Shown one piece after another: positions 28,385 to 38,182 of a DNA stretch of 64,000 nucleotides. Each line of letters opens with the position of its first letter. Within the stretch, counting starts at the first letter, position 1. The position numbers were made by a program, and so were the translations under genes. The notes under the pieces were generated by a model, which was given only the letters and a program-made list of their open reading frames with translations, was not told the DNA's origin and ran no database searches. The stretch lies in assembly GCA_977017575.1 (NCBI GenBank), contig CDRNVI010000003.1:744001-808000 (forward strand), written 5' to 3'. Source of the DNA: Paramoeba atlantica (lineage: Eukaryota > Discosea).

Positions 28385-29395
28385 ACCTCCCCTGTGAAAT
28401 CCTATGACAGGAAGCCACGGGCGAAACATCACCTTCCCCCCTTCTCTCGTGAGAGAAACTACCTCCAAAAATAACTAGAACAGAACTTACAAGTAAATGA
28501 ATAAATAAATAGATAAATAGATAAATAAATACGCTAACCTGGAAATGTCTATAAGTATTTCGTATTGGCGCTACCCCCCGTTGTATGGGGGTAGTTCTAA
28601 CTAAGCTTACGCGTCTTTGTAAGCTAAATCTTATAATTCTATATATTTAATATTTGACCTACGATAGTGCTTTGCTCATTTGAGAACACAGCACAGTGCC
28701 GTTTAACTCCTGGAGGTGCATTATGAAATCTTGCACAACGATATCGCGATCACGCCCGCTAGCATCGGCCAGAGATTTCAGGAGAGCCAGGCCACTTTTG
28801 TTCATTGCTCCTCCGGCGAGTATTGATACGCATGTAAATTTTTCATGAGGTATTAGATCCGAGTTAACATACGTGTCGACTTTGCGTTTTTCGGCTTCCT
28901 GCATTAGCTGATTGCTCCGTTTACCGAGATTCGTCTTGGATATTTCATTTATGATAGTGAGGTCATAGAATATCTCACCGGACGCCCAGTAAATTGCTAA
29001 GTCTGGCCCGCTGCGATGGAATGATGCGGTTCCACACTTTTTCTGATGTTCATGTTTGCGCTGTTCATTCACCGATTCATTACATTTCAGGCATCGATAA
29101 GTGGTGAATTGTCTCGGTTCCCGCTCGCATGGGACTCCGGTCTGAAGACAGAGGTCGTAAATATGACGAACGAGAGCATGATGTCGCGTTGTCGCATTTG
29201 CGCCTGTGCATTTAACGCAACCGAGCAAGTGTGCTAGAAAGTGTTTTGATTCGAGAATCATTTTGCATCCAGGGCATATGATTTTGTCCGGCATACTCTT
29301 GTGCGCAAGACCAAAGACGGTTGTAAGCGTTGGCAATTAGTTCTGAGTCCTTTGATGCGAAGCTGATGTCGTCGATGTAGGCGTATATGCGTGTT
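28385..29395 (-). pseudogene. LINE-A4, 3' end nearly identical to LINE-A2
   Basis: The stretch 28385-29316 repeats LINE-A2 9905-10840 almost base for base, 3' UTR included. The coding end (28659-29316) gives FGLAHKSMPDKIICPGC through GPDLAIYWASGEIFYDLT to MSKALS, intact in frame. Upstream it is joined directly to a short RT fragment (RIYAYIDDISFASKD, 29317-29395) of a related LINE-A, so the region between is missing. It is a recent 5'-truncated or recombined copy. Confidence 0.8.
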
Positions 29396-29429
29396 ATAGT
29401 ATTATTAGTTTGTTCAAATTGGTTTTTTT

Positions 29430-29868
29430 TTTCTTTTTTTTTTTTTTGCAATTAATAAGGGGGGAGAAGTATGAATCGCGGCATTGCCTCTATATTTTGA
29501 CCCAGTAGACGAACCAAGTACATAGTAGGTCCATTGGGGGGGGTATACGAGTTGAAAACAAGCAATCAAATTAGCAATTCTTTTTGTTTCCACAGATGTA
29601 CCTTTTGTTTTTTCTCAGCCCAAAACTAGCAATTTAATCTCCCCTAAGTATATACTACAAACAAGAAACAGTAAAAACTAAAACAAGCAATCCACGCCCA
29701 ATCCATTCGCGCGTTCCGGACCGGGTCTTTCGACCTCTCGACGGCCTGACTTGTGAACCCTTCCCTTGCTATATGGGAGGGCGCAGGCGCGGGCCTGTGT
29801 CGACAGCGGCACGGTCGCGAAACAGGATGCTGTTGGACGGGGAGGAGATTCACTTCCCGTGTACACTT
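29430..29868 (-). repeat. LINE-C 3'-UTR fragment with poly(A)
   Basis: This is the LINE-C 3' UTR in minus orientation: the block with GGATGCTG and CGACAGCGGCACGG, the GGACCGGGTCTTTCGACC segment, then ACTAGC-rich sequence and CCCCTTATTAATTGC followed by a run of A (T on the plus strand, 29422-29452). It has no coding part and is 5' truncated. It directly follows the poly(A) of LINE-A5. Confidence 0.8.
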
Positions 29869-29872
29869 CCCG

Positions 29873-31512
29873 TTTTTTTTTTTTTTTTTTTTTTTCTGAT
29901 TCTCACTTCACAATGATAGTCTCCTAAATTTCCTCTCGTATACTTATAAAGAAATCAACTTAATATGCACTTGCGTACATCCCAGTCTTGCCTTGCGAAC
30001 TTCCCAGAAACTGGCGTAACTGGGCGTAGGCTTCGTTTCCATTTAAGTCTTGGAGTAATAACTTGAAGTCCATCTCCACTGTCTTCCTATCCAACATGGC
30101 TGCATCCGCAAGTGCATGTATCAGAAATCTTGTGTTCTGGTGGAGAGAACCGCAAGAAAAGATCGGAAGGCATTGAAACGCGAACTCTGGAATCATACCG
30201 GTTGTAACGTAGGTATCTTTCTTCCGTTTAATTACGTCTTGCATTAGTTTCACGCAAGTTTTAGATTGGTTCGATGGCGCAAGCTCGTGTATTATAGACA
30301 CGTCGTAGAAGATTTCTCCGGTGCTCCAGAAAATGGCCAGATCCGGCCCCGATCGGTAGAGCTGTCGACCGGTGCAACATTTTTCATGAGTCATTTTATT
30401 CTCGGGTTCGACCTTTCGGCTACACACACCACACCGCCACGTACTGAAGGCTATATGCGAAGTGCCGGGAATTCTGAAGCAACGATCTCTAAAATTGGTT
30501 GCATAAACGCGCAGAACATAATCGTGGACAACGGCGACCCCTGCCTCACCCCGGCTGAACTTTCCAAGGTGGCTCCAAGATTGTCGTTGCTCCCGTAATA
30601 AAGAAGTTCTGATGGACTGGAGTATTCGGCATTAAAGAGAAGCTGAAAGGGGCGGAGACCGTGGAATACGAACACGGCTCTTGCAATTTCATCCCTGGCT
30701 GGTGAATTGAAGGCGTTTCTGAGATCAATAGCCAGAATGGCGCATCCCTCTGTGTATTTCTCGTTAAGCTTATGCACGACATGCTCGCAGCCAGACTTTA
30801 TCATAACACCAAACTGATAAGGCGCAAAGAGCGGGACAAGCTGTTTCTCGTGCCGCTGCAGAAGGACGATTTCGGCAAGCTTCAACCAGACCTCCCCCAC
30901 AGCGATTGGACGAATTCCGTTTCCAGGTTTGGGAATCGCTACAAGTCGCGCTCTCTTCACGCGTTTCATTACTTCTTCAGACAGTGATCCATTAATCAGG
31001 TCGGTAATCATGTGACACAAACTTAACGAGCACACCTCGTCGTCTAACAGGATGCGCAAAATTGAATCCGTTGTGCCTGTTGGTCCTGGCGCCGCCCCTT
31101 TGGCCATGCGTCTTCAGGCCTCCCGAAGCTCGATAGGCGTAATACACGCTGTCATCGGAGCATCTTGCGGGAAGCGAAATGTGGTGGGGAGATCTGGATG
31201 CAAAGCACGAAGTTTTTCAATGGTTTCCGAGTCGCTGAGTGTTCGTGGTGTAATTTCCTGGTTAATAACTCGGGGCGCTTTGGAAACACACCCGTCTAAT
31301 GCCAGACTAGTTGCTTTCTTGATGGCCCGTTTGTCATCTATAAGACGTGGTCCGTTGGCGGTGGAGGTGTGTCCGTTTTGAGATTCGCCGTCTTGCAATG
31401 ACGAAAAATCGCGCGGGCGACGTCGACGTCGTTTCGCCGTTGCCTTCCGAATTGTGGCAAGAGAATGTTTCATGGCTGATAACGTTCGATGCCATATGCG
31501 AGGGCTAAAGTG
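29873..31512 (-). pseudogene. LINE-A5, internally deleted
   Basis: On the minus strand the frame 31473-30451 codes the RT N-terminus and fingers (KGAAPGPTGTTDS, AIDLRNAFNSPARD, GVRQGSPLSTIMFC), with an in-frame TGA at 31114-31116. After ASEFPALRI the RT palm, thumb and zinc region are deleted, and a second frame (29960-30427) supplies the endonuclease: RSGPDLAIFWSTGEIFYD. The element ends with a 3' UTR and a long poly(A) (29873-29896). It is non-functional. Only its 5' edge near 31512 meets another element's poly(A). Confidence 0.78.
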
Positions 31513-31771
31513 ATTTTTTTTTTTTGCAGTTAATAAGGGGGGAGAAGTATGAATCGCGGCATTGCCTCTATATTTTGACCCAGTAGACGAACCAAGTACA
31601 TAGTAGGTCCATTGGGGCGGTATATGAATTTAAAACAAGCAATCAAATTAGCAATTCTTTCTATTTCCACAGAAGTATATTTTCTTTTTCTCAGCCCAAA
31701 ACTAGCAATTCAATCTCCCCTAAGTATATACGACAAACAAGACACAGTAAAAATTAAAACAAGCAATCCAG
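31513..31771 (-). repeat. LINE-C 3'-UTR fragment with poly(A)
   Basis: This is a second short LINE-C 3' end on the minus strand, from GGATTGCTTG to CCTTATTAACTGC and a run of A. It is sandwiched between the poly(A) of LINE-A6 (31772-31784) and the truncated start of LINE-A5. It holds no coding sequence. Confidence 0.8.
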
Positions 31772-34700
31772 GTTTTTTTTTTTTTCGTCGTCGTCTAACG
31801 GGACATTCTCGGAGGCATTTCTCCTGTGAAATCCTATAAGCTCACTACAGCAGGAAGCCACGTAGGAAAATGAGAAATGTGCTCCTTCCCCCCTTCTCTC
31901 AATTTTCGAAGAGAAACTATCTCCGTATAAAATAGAAAATATATAATATTTAGATGTCAACGGATATTATCTCTCAGCTATTTCACCATTATAGAATATT
32001 TCTAAAATCTATTACTTGTCTTCGAGGTGCTCCCGAAGTTGGGAGTATACCACGAGGCCGTTGAAGTTTTGCAACAGTAGCTTGAACGAGAGTTCCGTCT
32101 CGCGGGCGCTCAGAAGACAAGCGTCTGCCAAGCCTCTGATCAGATTGCGTGTGTTCGCGTGTAGTGATCCGGAGGATAGAATCGGAATGCATTGGAACGA
32201 TTCTTGGGCGATCATTCCCGTTGCGACGTAAGTTTCCATTTTGCGATGAATGACGTCACGGATCAATTGAGAGCTTTTCTTATTTATGTGGGAAGGTGTC
32301 ATCTCGTGCACGACGGTAAGATCATAAAATATAGCTCCTGTGTCCCAGTATATCACAAGGTCTGGCCCAGATCGATGAAGGTGCCGTCCTGTACATATTT
32401 TACTGTGCGTAGGTTGGCTTTCTCGGCTTACCACATTTCTACACGTAGTGCACGTCCAGTTACTGAATGCTCGAGGTTCACTCTCACATGGTATCCCTGC
32501 GCGCATGCAAAGGTCGTGCAAGAATTTCACCAGCATGTTGTGCTTCACGGAGGCATTGATACCAGAGCATTGCGCACATCCACTGATGTGAGTGAGAGCT
32601 GATCTGTTGTCGAGTATGGAACGGCATCCTGGGCATAGCAAGCTTTTCGGCAGGCGCGGATGTTCTATCCCCAATCTCGGCATTATGGCTAATTCAAAAA
32701 CGTGGGGTGGAATATATCTCGTATGTGACATAAGCCAGTCGTAACTCCCTTTGGTGGTAGTGGCCCTCAGGATTGGTGCTATTTCTGGATCGTTAAAGAG
32801 TTTGTTCCAGGCATGTTCGTGGAGTTTCGCAGCTGTGGCGAGTTCGTCTGTAGGGGGGGGTGACGTATTTTTCTGAACTGAATTTACGCTGTCGGTGCAC
32901 CTGGCTTCCGTTGACGTGGCTCGAGCTGAAAAGGATTTTCTTTTCTTCAGAGCCGCGTGTCTGGACGCATTGTATGCTGCTTCTCGCGTGTGGTAGCATG
33001 ACGTGAGACCCAACCCTCCCTTCTTAATTGGTAGACGTGCGATGTCCATCTGTTGTTTTTGCAATTTACCCAACCAGGTTTCTAGGACTTCTTCCACTTG
33101 ATTGTCGAAGATCTGTGCGCATTTTTCGGTGGCCGCTGGGCTGTGCACTCTCATGTGAAATTGCTGTCGTACATTGACACACTTCGACAGGATTATAAGC
33201 GATGCGTTGCTCATGCCCATCGATTTCAGTCGTCTGAATATGTCCTTGTGTTTGTCGACTCGCTGTAGTAACTTCTCACTTATCGTTTCCTCCTTCCCTA
33301 TAAACGCTCCAAGAATTTTGGTCGCATCTTCTTCATTCCGGACCCCCACTTCCTTCAAGCTCGTTGGCATCTCTGTACCTTGCAGTCCGCCGAACCATAC
33401 ACATTTCTGAGCGGAGAGCTCAATGCTGCTCTCTGCCAGTAATGCTTTCAGGCGTTCAAACGCTTTTGCTATCTCGGAAGGCGTATGTGACGTGAGATTG
33501 ATGTCGTCTATGTATGCATGGATTTCGATCTCTGGATGTTCAGCTGCCAGGGTTTCGAGGATCGGTTGGAGATATGCACAAAAATACAGCGTCGAAAGTG
33601 GCGAACCTTGTCGTACTCCGGCTTCGCTAAGAACTTTTCCTGCGAGCGTGCCCTCACTTCCATAAAACAGCAATTCAGAGGCTTCAGCATACTCGGCTAG
33701 GAAGAAACGTTGAAAGGGCTGAAGAGTTGAGAGTCCAAATACATGTTTCGCGATGTCGGCCCGTGACGGTGAGTTGAAAGCATTTTTTAGATCAACCGAG
33801 AGGATCGACTGACCTTCGCAGTATCGTTCATGCAACGTGTGGACAATTTTTTCGCAACCTGCCTTTGCCATAATACCTTGTTGCGTAGGGGCGAATAGCG
33901 GCTCAAGCGCGTTTTCGTACCTTTGGAACAAGACTATGCCGGCTAGCTTTCCAAACACTTCGCCCATCGCAACTGGACGAACTCCCCCGTCCGCTTTTGG
34001 TATGGCAATTAGTCGGGCCCTGTTTAGGCGTTGTAGTACTTAACGAGATACAAAACCGTTTATTAAGTCGGCGATCATGTGGCAAAGGTTCAAGCAACAC
34101 ACTTCATCGTCGAGAAGAAGTCGAAGAACGCTATCCGTCGTTCCCGTGGGACCTGGGCTCACGCCTTTGCTGAGCCGTCGCCCAGCTGCCCTCAGCTCCT
34201 CCACCGAGATACCAGCGATTATTGGGGCTGCTTCCGGAAGATGAATTTTATATTCGTTTTTCGGGTGCAGTGCCTGCAACTTTTCCAACACTTGTTCGTC
34301 AGAAAGCTCTAGTCTTCGAAAGGGTTGATCAAGCACCTTAGTCGCTTTGGAAGTACACCCTTCCAGGGCTAGCCGTATCGACTTTTTGATCGCTCGTCTG
34401 TCGCCCGTCGAGCTATCAAGGTCTGCATCCGTTCTGTCCTCTCCTTCGGCTTTTTGTGAATTTATGGGCGTTCTCCTTCGTCGTCTACCATTCGCAAGTC
34501 TTACAGTTGCAAGGGACAATTTCATCGCAGACATCATTTGATTCCAAATCTTGTTCCTCACAGGATAATCGCTTTTCCCATATGTACTAATTATGTCACG
34601 ATAGGTGGCGAGCACGCATGGAATGAAGTCTGGTGAGAAGTTTCGGGCGGTTGGTATCGGTAGGTGATCGACGTCCTCTTCCGGTGCACGTGTGGCTTCT

Positions 34701-35215
34701 CCCATTGAAATACACTCTTGAGTTGCATTTTCTGGTGAAGCATAGTCGATAGGAGGTGGTGCGCAATGCCACAAAACTTGGTACACGCGAACGTTTTCTT
34801 GCGGTGGCAGGGATCCGCTGAACTCCTCTCCTGTTTTGTGTCCGTGTAAGCCATTGTAGGTTATGTTCAGCTTCCCTTTCCCTCCGCGCTTATAAGTTTT
34901 AGTTACCTTCCCAAGAGACACGTTGAGCGTTACTTGTCGGCCCCAAGTCCACGCTACCGTACATGCAGTTCCCTTTTTCACCATGTTCGACTTTAGCCAT
35001 ATCTCTTCAGGGGGAAAAGGGAACTGGGATATGGGCTTCGTGTTTTGCATGAGATTTAGAGCTCTGTACCGTGCTTGTTCGACGCCGCTGCCTACGAATA
35101 GAACGGCGCTGCGTTCCGCAATACGATGAGCGTTTTGTGCGTCTCCGCCCATGTTCTCTGTCATATCCTCGCTCATGTTCCCGGCCGCATCCTCGCACTC
35201 AAAGAAAGACACCTC
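31772..35215 (-). mobile_element. LINE-A6, nearly complete
   Basis: This is the best-preserved LINE-A in the window: one long frame on the minus strand, a 3' UTR of about 225 bp (31785-32011) with ACAGGAGAAATGCCTCCG, and a poly(A) tail. At the 5' side it is fused at about 35215 to a LINE-C fragment, so the true start of the ORF is missing. No SL tag is seen. Confidence 0.82.
32012..35212 (-). pseudogene. LINE-A6 ORF with one in-frame stop
   Basis: The frame encodes an N-terminal conserved domain (VTLNVSLGKVTKTYKRGGKG, SGSLPPQENVRVYQVLW), a helical block (FSPDFIPCVLATYRDIIS), the RT (KGVSPGPTGTTDSVLRL, SVDLKNAFNSPSRAD, GVRQGSPLSTLYFC, AYIDDINLTS) and the thumb. A zinc motif follows (CPGCRSIL, ISGCAQCSGIN, KHNMLV), then the endonuclease (RSGPDLVIYWDTGAIFYDLT). 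A single TAA at 34040-34042 stands where LINE-A7 has a Gln codon (VSRQVL versus VSR-stop-VL). Apart from that and the missing 5' end, I see no break over about 1,060 codons. It is probably recently active. Confidence 0.85.
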
Positions 35216-35224
35216 CCCTCTTTC

Positions 35225-35418
35225 ACGCCCTGGGCTTTCCGTCTGCCCCTTATCATTGCTATCATCGCGTGAGGGCGCCGCCCGGACCCCTGTTTCCCAG
35301 AGAGACTTCTCTCTGTGGGCTCAACCCGGCCTTGCTGCATTCAGCGGAGAATTGTTCCGCTAGGGCGTTGTGCCTTGTAATGATTCCGTGGCCGCACTTG
35401 CAGGCTAGCGCATGGTCC
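35225..35418 (-). pseudogene. LINE-C6 fragment (zinc/endonuclease start)
   Basis: The minus-strand translation GGDHALACKCGHGIITRHNA through SPQREVSLGNRGPGGALTR matches LINE-C1 and C2. It is cut before the PGDVF endonuclease residues at its 3' side, and at the G-run before GACCATG at its 5' side. It lies between LINE-A6 and SINE S2. Confidence 0.75.
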
Positions 35419-35423
35419 CCCCC

Positions 35424-35817
35424 AAAAAATCCAAAATCCAAAAAAATCCAAATCATTCCGGATTGCTCCGGATGGTCACTGGCAAGCCAGACCCTTCACA
35501 GACAGATTTGGAAGTTCCGAGGCCGACGTCCTCTACCAGTTTCCGCTTGTCCAAGGCGGCACCAACGTGCTGTTGCCAACACGCTGCGTCGACGAACTGT
35601 ACGTCAACACGGCCCACCCAAGAGGTGTAAGCCGGGTAAGGGAGCTGGTTCCCTGAGGGGAGGGTCCGGGACGGTCCTCCGAGTACTGGGCCTAGTCGGT
35701 TATCAGCCCAGCCTCTTAGAGTGAGGCCGCCAGGAATATTGCGATGAGCGGGTTTGAACTCGCCGTCTGAGCACCATGTGCTTCAAACTTTGAATTCTTG
35801 CCACTCCGCCACCTCCA
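35424..35817 (-). mobile_element. tRNA-derived SINE, copy S2
   Basis: The head (A box TGGCGGAGTGGCAAG, B box GAGTTCAAACCCGC), body and GGATTT-type tail match S1, S3 and S4. The head directly abuts the 3' end of the first 5S rRNA gene on the same strand, and the tail abuts LINE-C6. I could not find a duplication, so one or both flanks may have been rearranged. Confidence 0.78.
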
Positions 35818-35823
35818 CTTTAA

Positions 35824-35941
35824 GAGTAAAACACTCAGGGTTCCCGAGCGATCGCTCACCTCAGTACTAACTGAGCCTGACGGTGCTTAACTTCACAAAG
35901 CGAACGGGATGTGGTGTTTTCACCGTAGTATGGTCGTACCC
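35824..35941 (-). rRNA. 5S ribosomal RNA, copy 1
   Basis: The 118-nt minus-strand sequence starts GGGTACGACCATAC and contains the conserved blocks CACCACATCCCGTTCG, TTTGTGAAGTTAAGCACC and GTTAGTACTGAGGTGAGC, ending CTCGGGAACCCTGAGTG. It resembles trypanosomatid 5S rRNA. RNA polymerase III uses internal boxes within the TTAAGC to GAGGT part. Unlike copy 2 it lacks a clear run of T right after the gene, because SINE S2 begins there. It may therefore terminate poorly. Confidence 0.93.
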
Positions 35942-36102
35942 GGCGTAACTTGTGAAATCCCCACTATGAAAGAAGTATTTTCCACGACAATCTGCCTCAT
36001 CCTGAGTGTCCCACAGAGGCGCTACTCACCATGTTTACGCTAGCGCAGTGGCTTCCGGGGTTTTTATCATTCGAAAAGGTCACACGGGCTGAGGATCGAA
36101 CC

Positions 36103-36490
36103 GAAAGAGCGGAGGTGGCGGAGTGGCAAGAATTCAAAGTTTGAAGCACATGGTGCTCTGACGGCGAGTTCAAACCCGCTCATCGCAATATTCCTGGCGG
36201 CCTCACTCCAAGAGGCTGGGCTGAGAACCGACTAGGCCCAGTACTCGGAGGACCGTCCAGGACCCTCCCCTCGGGGAACCAGCTCCCTTACCCGGCTTAC
36301 ACCTCTTGGGTAAGCCGTGTTGACGTACAGTTCGTCGACGCAGCGTGTTGGTAACATCACGTTGGTGCCGCCTTGGACAAGCGGAAACTGGTAGACGACG
36401 TCGGCCTCTGAACTTCCAAATCTGTCTGTGAAGGGTCTGGCTTGCCAGTGACCATCCGGAGCAATCCGGAATGATTTGGATTTTTTTTTT
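36103..36490 (+). mobile_element. tRNA-derived SINE, copy S3, in a tRNA-like gene
   Basis: This is a plus-strand SINE with the same A box, B box and body as the others, ending in a T-run. It is flanked by the exact 10-bp duplication GGATCGAACC (36093-36102 and 36491-36500). The second repeat unit of the cluster has the empty site at 37.95 kb. It interrupts the B-box part of the tRNA-like sequence present in both units. Confidence 0.88.
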
Positions 36491-36560
36491 GGATCGAACC
36501 TCCGTGCAAGTGTTTTGACATTCAGCACATGGCTACAGTTTGCCACGTGTTGCGAAAATT

Positions 36561-36640
36561 GACGGGGCGGGAATCGAACCAGGAGTTTGGTTCGTCAGCC
36601 TCAGAAAAGCACGCCCTGCCACTAGACAAGTTTCCAGGTT
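36561..36640 (-). other. tRNA-like Pol III sequence 2, copy 1
   Basis: On the minus strand TTGTCTAGTGGCAGG fits an A box and GGTTCGATTCC is a perfect B box, about 45 nt apart. I could not fold a standard tRNA: no acceptor stem pairs, although CGAACCA and TGGTTCG form a 7-bp hairpin. TTTT follows soon after. It is divergent from the SL RNA gene, with the A box about 100 nt upstream of the SL start. It may be a degenerate tRNA or a promoter module. Confidence 0.45.
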
Positions 36641-36728
36641 ACATTTTGGGCTAAGACTCGTGGAACAACAAGTTCATCAGTTTGACAAAAGCGAACAATG
36701 AGCTCTGGTGGTTGGTAAAGCCCTTGTT

Positions 36729-36891
36729 AACTTTAACGATAAAGATACAGTTTCTGTACCTTGTTGGTATGAGAAGCTTCGAACTCTAAGTTCGCTTGAA
36801 GGCCCCGGTTCCCGAGAAGGGAGCTGGGGCTTATTTGCGTTACAATAACTGTCAACAGGCAGTCTGACTCGCAAAATCGGACTCCACCGAT
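36729..36891 (+). ncRNA. Spliced-leader RNA, copy 1
   Basis: The 38-nt exon (36729-36766) begins AACTTTAACGATAAAG and ends CAGTTTCTGTACCTTGTTG, then comes the splice donor GTATGAG. Kinetoplastid and diplonemid SLs share the core CAGTTTCTGTAC and a TTG end. The intron part folds well: CGAACT-CTA-AGTTCG, then a 12-bp hairpin from GCCCCGGTTCCC (36802-36830). A single-stranded TTATTTGCG could be the Sm site, and a final hairpin (ATCGG-ACTCCA-CCGAT) follows. I set the 3' end after that hairpin; it is uncertain by some tens of bases. The exon itself can form two small hairpins. It is the donor of the capped leader for trans-splicing of all mRNAs. Confidence 0.9.
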
Positions 36892-37675
36892 AAATAGGCA
36901 GGATGGCATGTTCATTAACGTCTAAAAATATGCGGCACCGCAATTTAAATCTGCACCCATCCTAACACATCACACAATATATCAACCAATCTTGTTGGTC
37001 ATCCGCAATCCCGGTCAATTCTTCCTACAAAGATCTCAACGACACGGCGCCCGCACATTGATAATGCATACGACCGGCTCCGAATACGCGGAACGCTTCT
37101 GCCCACACCTTTGTCTGCGGGGGAAAACCTCCGAATGCGTTGTGAGTCGATCAGTAAACGGAAATCTTCCTTAGATGGGAGCTTACGTGTGTTAGGCTAT
37201 CTGTTCGATACACCGCAGCAGCAAGGTGACACCTCTCGATGCCAGAGGATTCCGCTTCCTCGGTTTGCAGACGTTACATCCATCCCACCACCTGCTCCAG
37301 TAGCGTGGCACCGCACTTCCTAACGGGGAGTATGGGGATGTAAAGGCACTTATGCCATATCGATACTCCACAGAGTATCGACCGTTCAGCGACCAGGCAC
37401 TTTCCTCCAAGTTTCCCTGCCTTCTCAGGGGAGGCGACATCATTGAACAAGGGTAACCGCCTGTTTTACATACATTCATACATACAAAGGCATCTATGCG
37501 CCCTGTATTATAAAGCCGTACGTAAAAATCACAGCGTCCCGAGGACTCAATGCCGATTCGAAACGCAACTAGGCCCTTGAGGTGAGAGAGGCAAAGACGA
37601 CATTGAAGAAAATCTCGTGAAACGTCGTGAAAGGTCGTCGAAATCTCACCACCTGATTCCTCTTGCATTTAAAAA
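36892..37675. other. Spacer of the 5S/SL repeat
   Basis: About 780 bp lie between the first SL RNA gene and the second 5S gene. I find no convincing gene. The first 170 bp are repeated exactly in unit 2. A 20-bp motif, GCACATTGATAATGCATACG (37052-37071), is the single-copy form of a repeat amplified at 38.5 and 47.1 kb. The rest may contain an unrecognised small RNA. Confidence 0.5.
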
Positions 37676-37793
37676 GAGTACAACACTCAGGGTTCCCGAG
37701 CGATCGCTCACCTCAGTACTAACTGAGCCTGACGGTGCTTAACTTCACAAAGCGAACGGGATGTGGTGTTTTCACCGTAGTATGGTCGTACCC
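37676..37793 (-). rRNA. 5S ribosomal RNA, copy 2
   Basis: This copy matches copy 1 except near the 3' end, where it reads GTTGTACTC followed by a run of five T (on the minus strand), a good Pol III terminator. It appears intact and is probably the functional copy. Its distance to copy 1, less SINE S3 and its duplication, is about 1.45 kb, the repeat unit of the array. Confidence 0.93.
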
Positions 37794-37930
37794 GGCGTAA
37801 CTTGTGAAATCCCCACTATGAAAGAAATATTTTCCACGACAATCTGCCTCATCCTGAGTGTCCCACAGAGGCGCTACTCACCATGTTTACGCTAGCGCAG
37901 TGGCTTCCGGGGTTTTTATCATTCGAAAAG

Positions 37931-38006
37931 GTCACACGGGCTGAGGATCGAACCTCCGTGCAAGTGTTTTGACATTCAGCACATGGCTACAGTTTGCCAC
38001 GTGTTG
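37931..38006 (-). other. tRNA-like sequence 1, uninterrupted copy
   Basis: On the minus strand ACACGTGGCAAACTGTAGCC gives a plausible acceptor strand and D arm, GGAGGTTCGATCC resembles a B box, and CCCGTGT could close the acceptor stem with one mismatch, followed by TTTT. The anticodon region (TGTGC to GCACG) has a 17-nt loop, as if it held an intron, but no clear anticodon. It is split by SINE S3 in unit 1. Confidence 0.4.
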
Positions 38007-38014
38007 CGAAAATT

Positions 38015-38094
38015 GACGGGGCGGGAATCGAACCAGGAGTTTGGTTCGTCAGCCTCAGAAAAGCACGCCCTGCCACTAGACAAGTTTCCAGGTT
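38015..38094 (-). other. tRNA-like Pol III sequence 2, copy 2
   Basis: The A and B boxes are the same as in copy 1 and stand at the same distance from the second SL RNA gene. The conservation follows from the unit duplication and says little about function. Confidence 0.4.
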
Positions 38095-38182
38095 GCATTT
38101 TGGGCTAAGACTCGTGGAACAACAAGTTCATCAGTTTGACAAAAGCGAACAATGAGCTCTGGTGGTTGGTAAAGCCCTTGTT

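Noticed and set aside
36561-38094. Confident tRNA genes in the 5S/SL cluster
   Set aside because: A and B boxes are present, but I could not pair complete acceptor and anticodon stems or name an anticodon, so they are listed only as tRNA-like.
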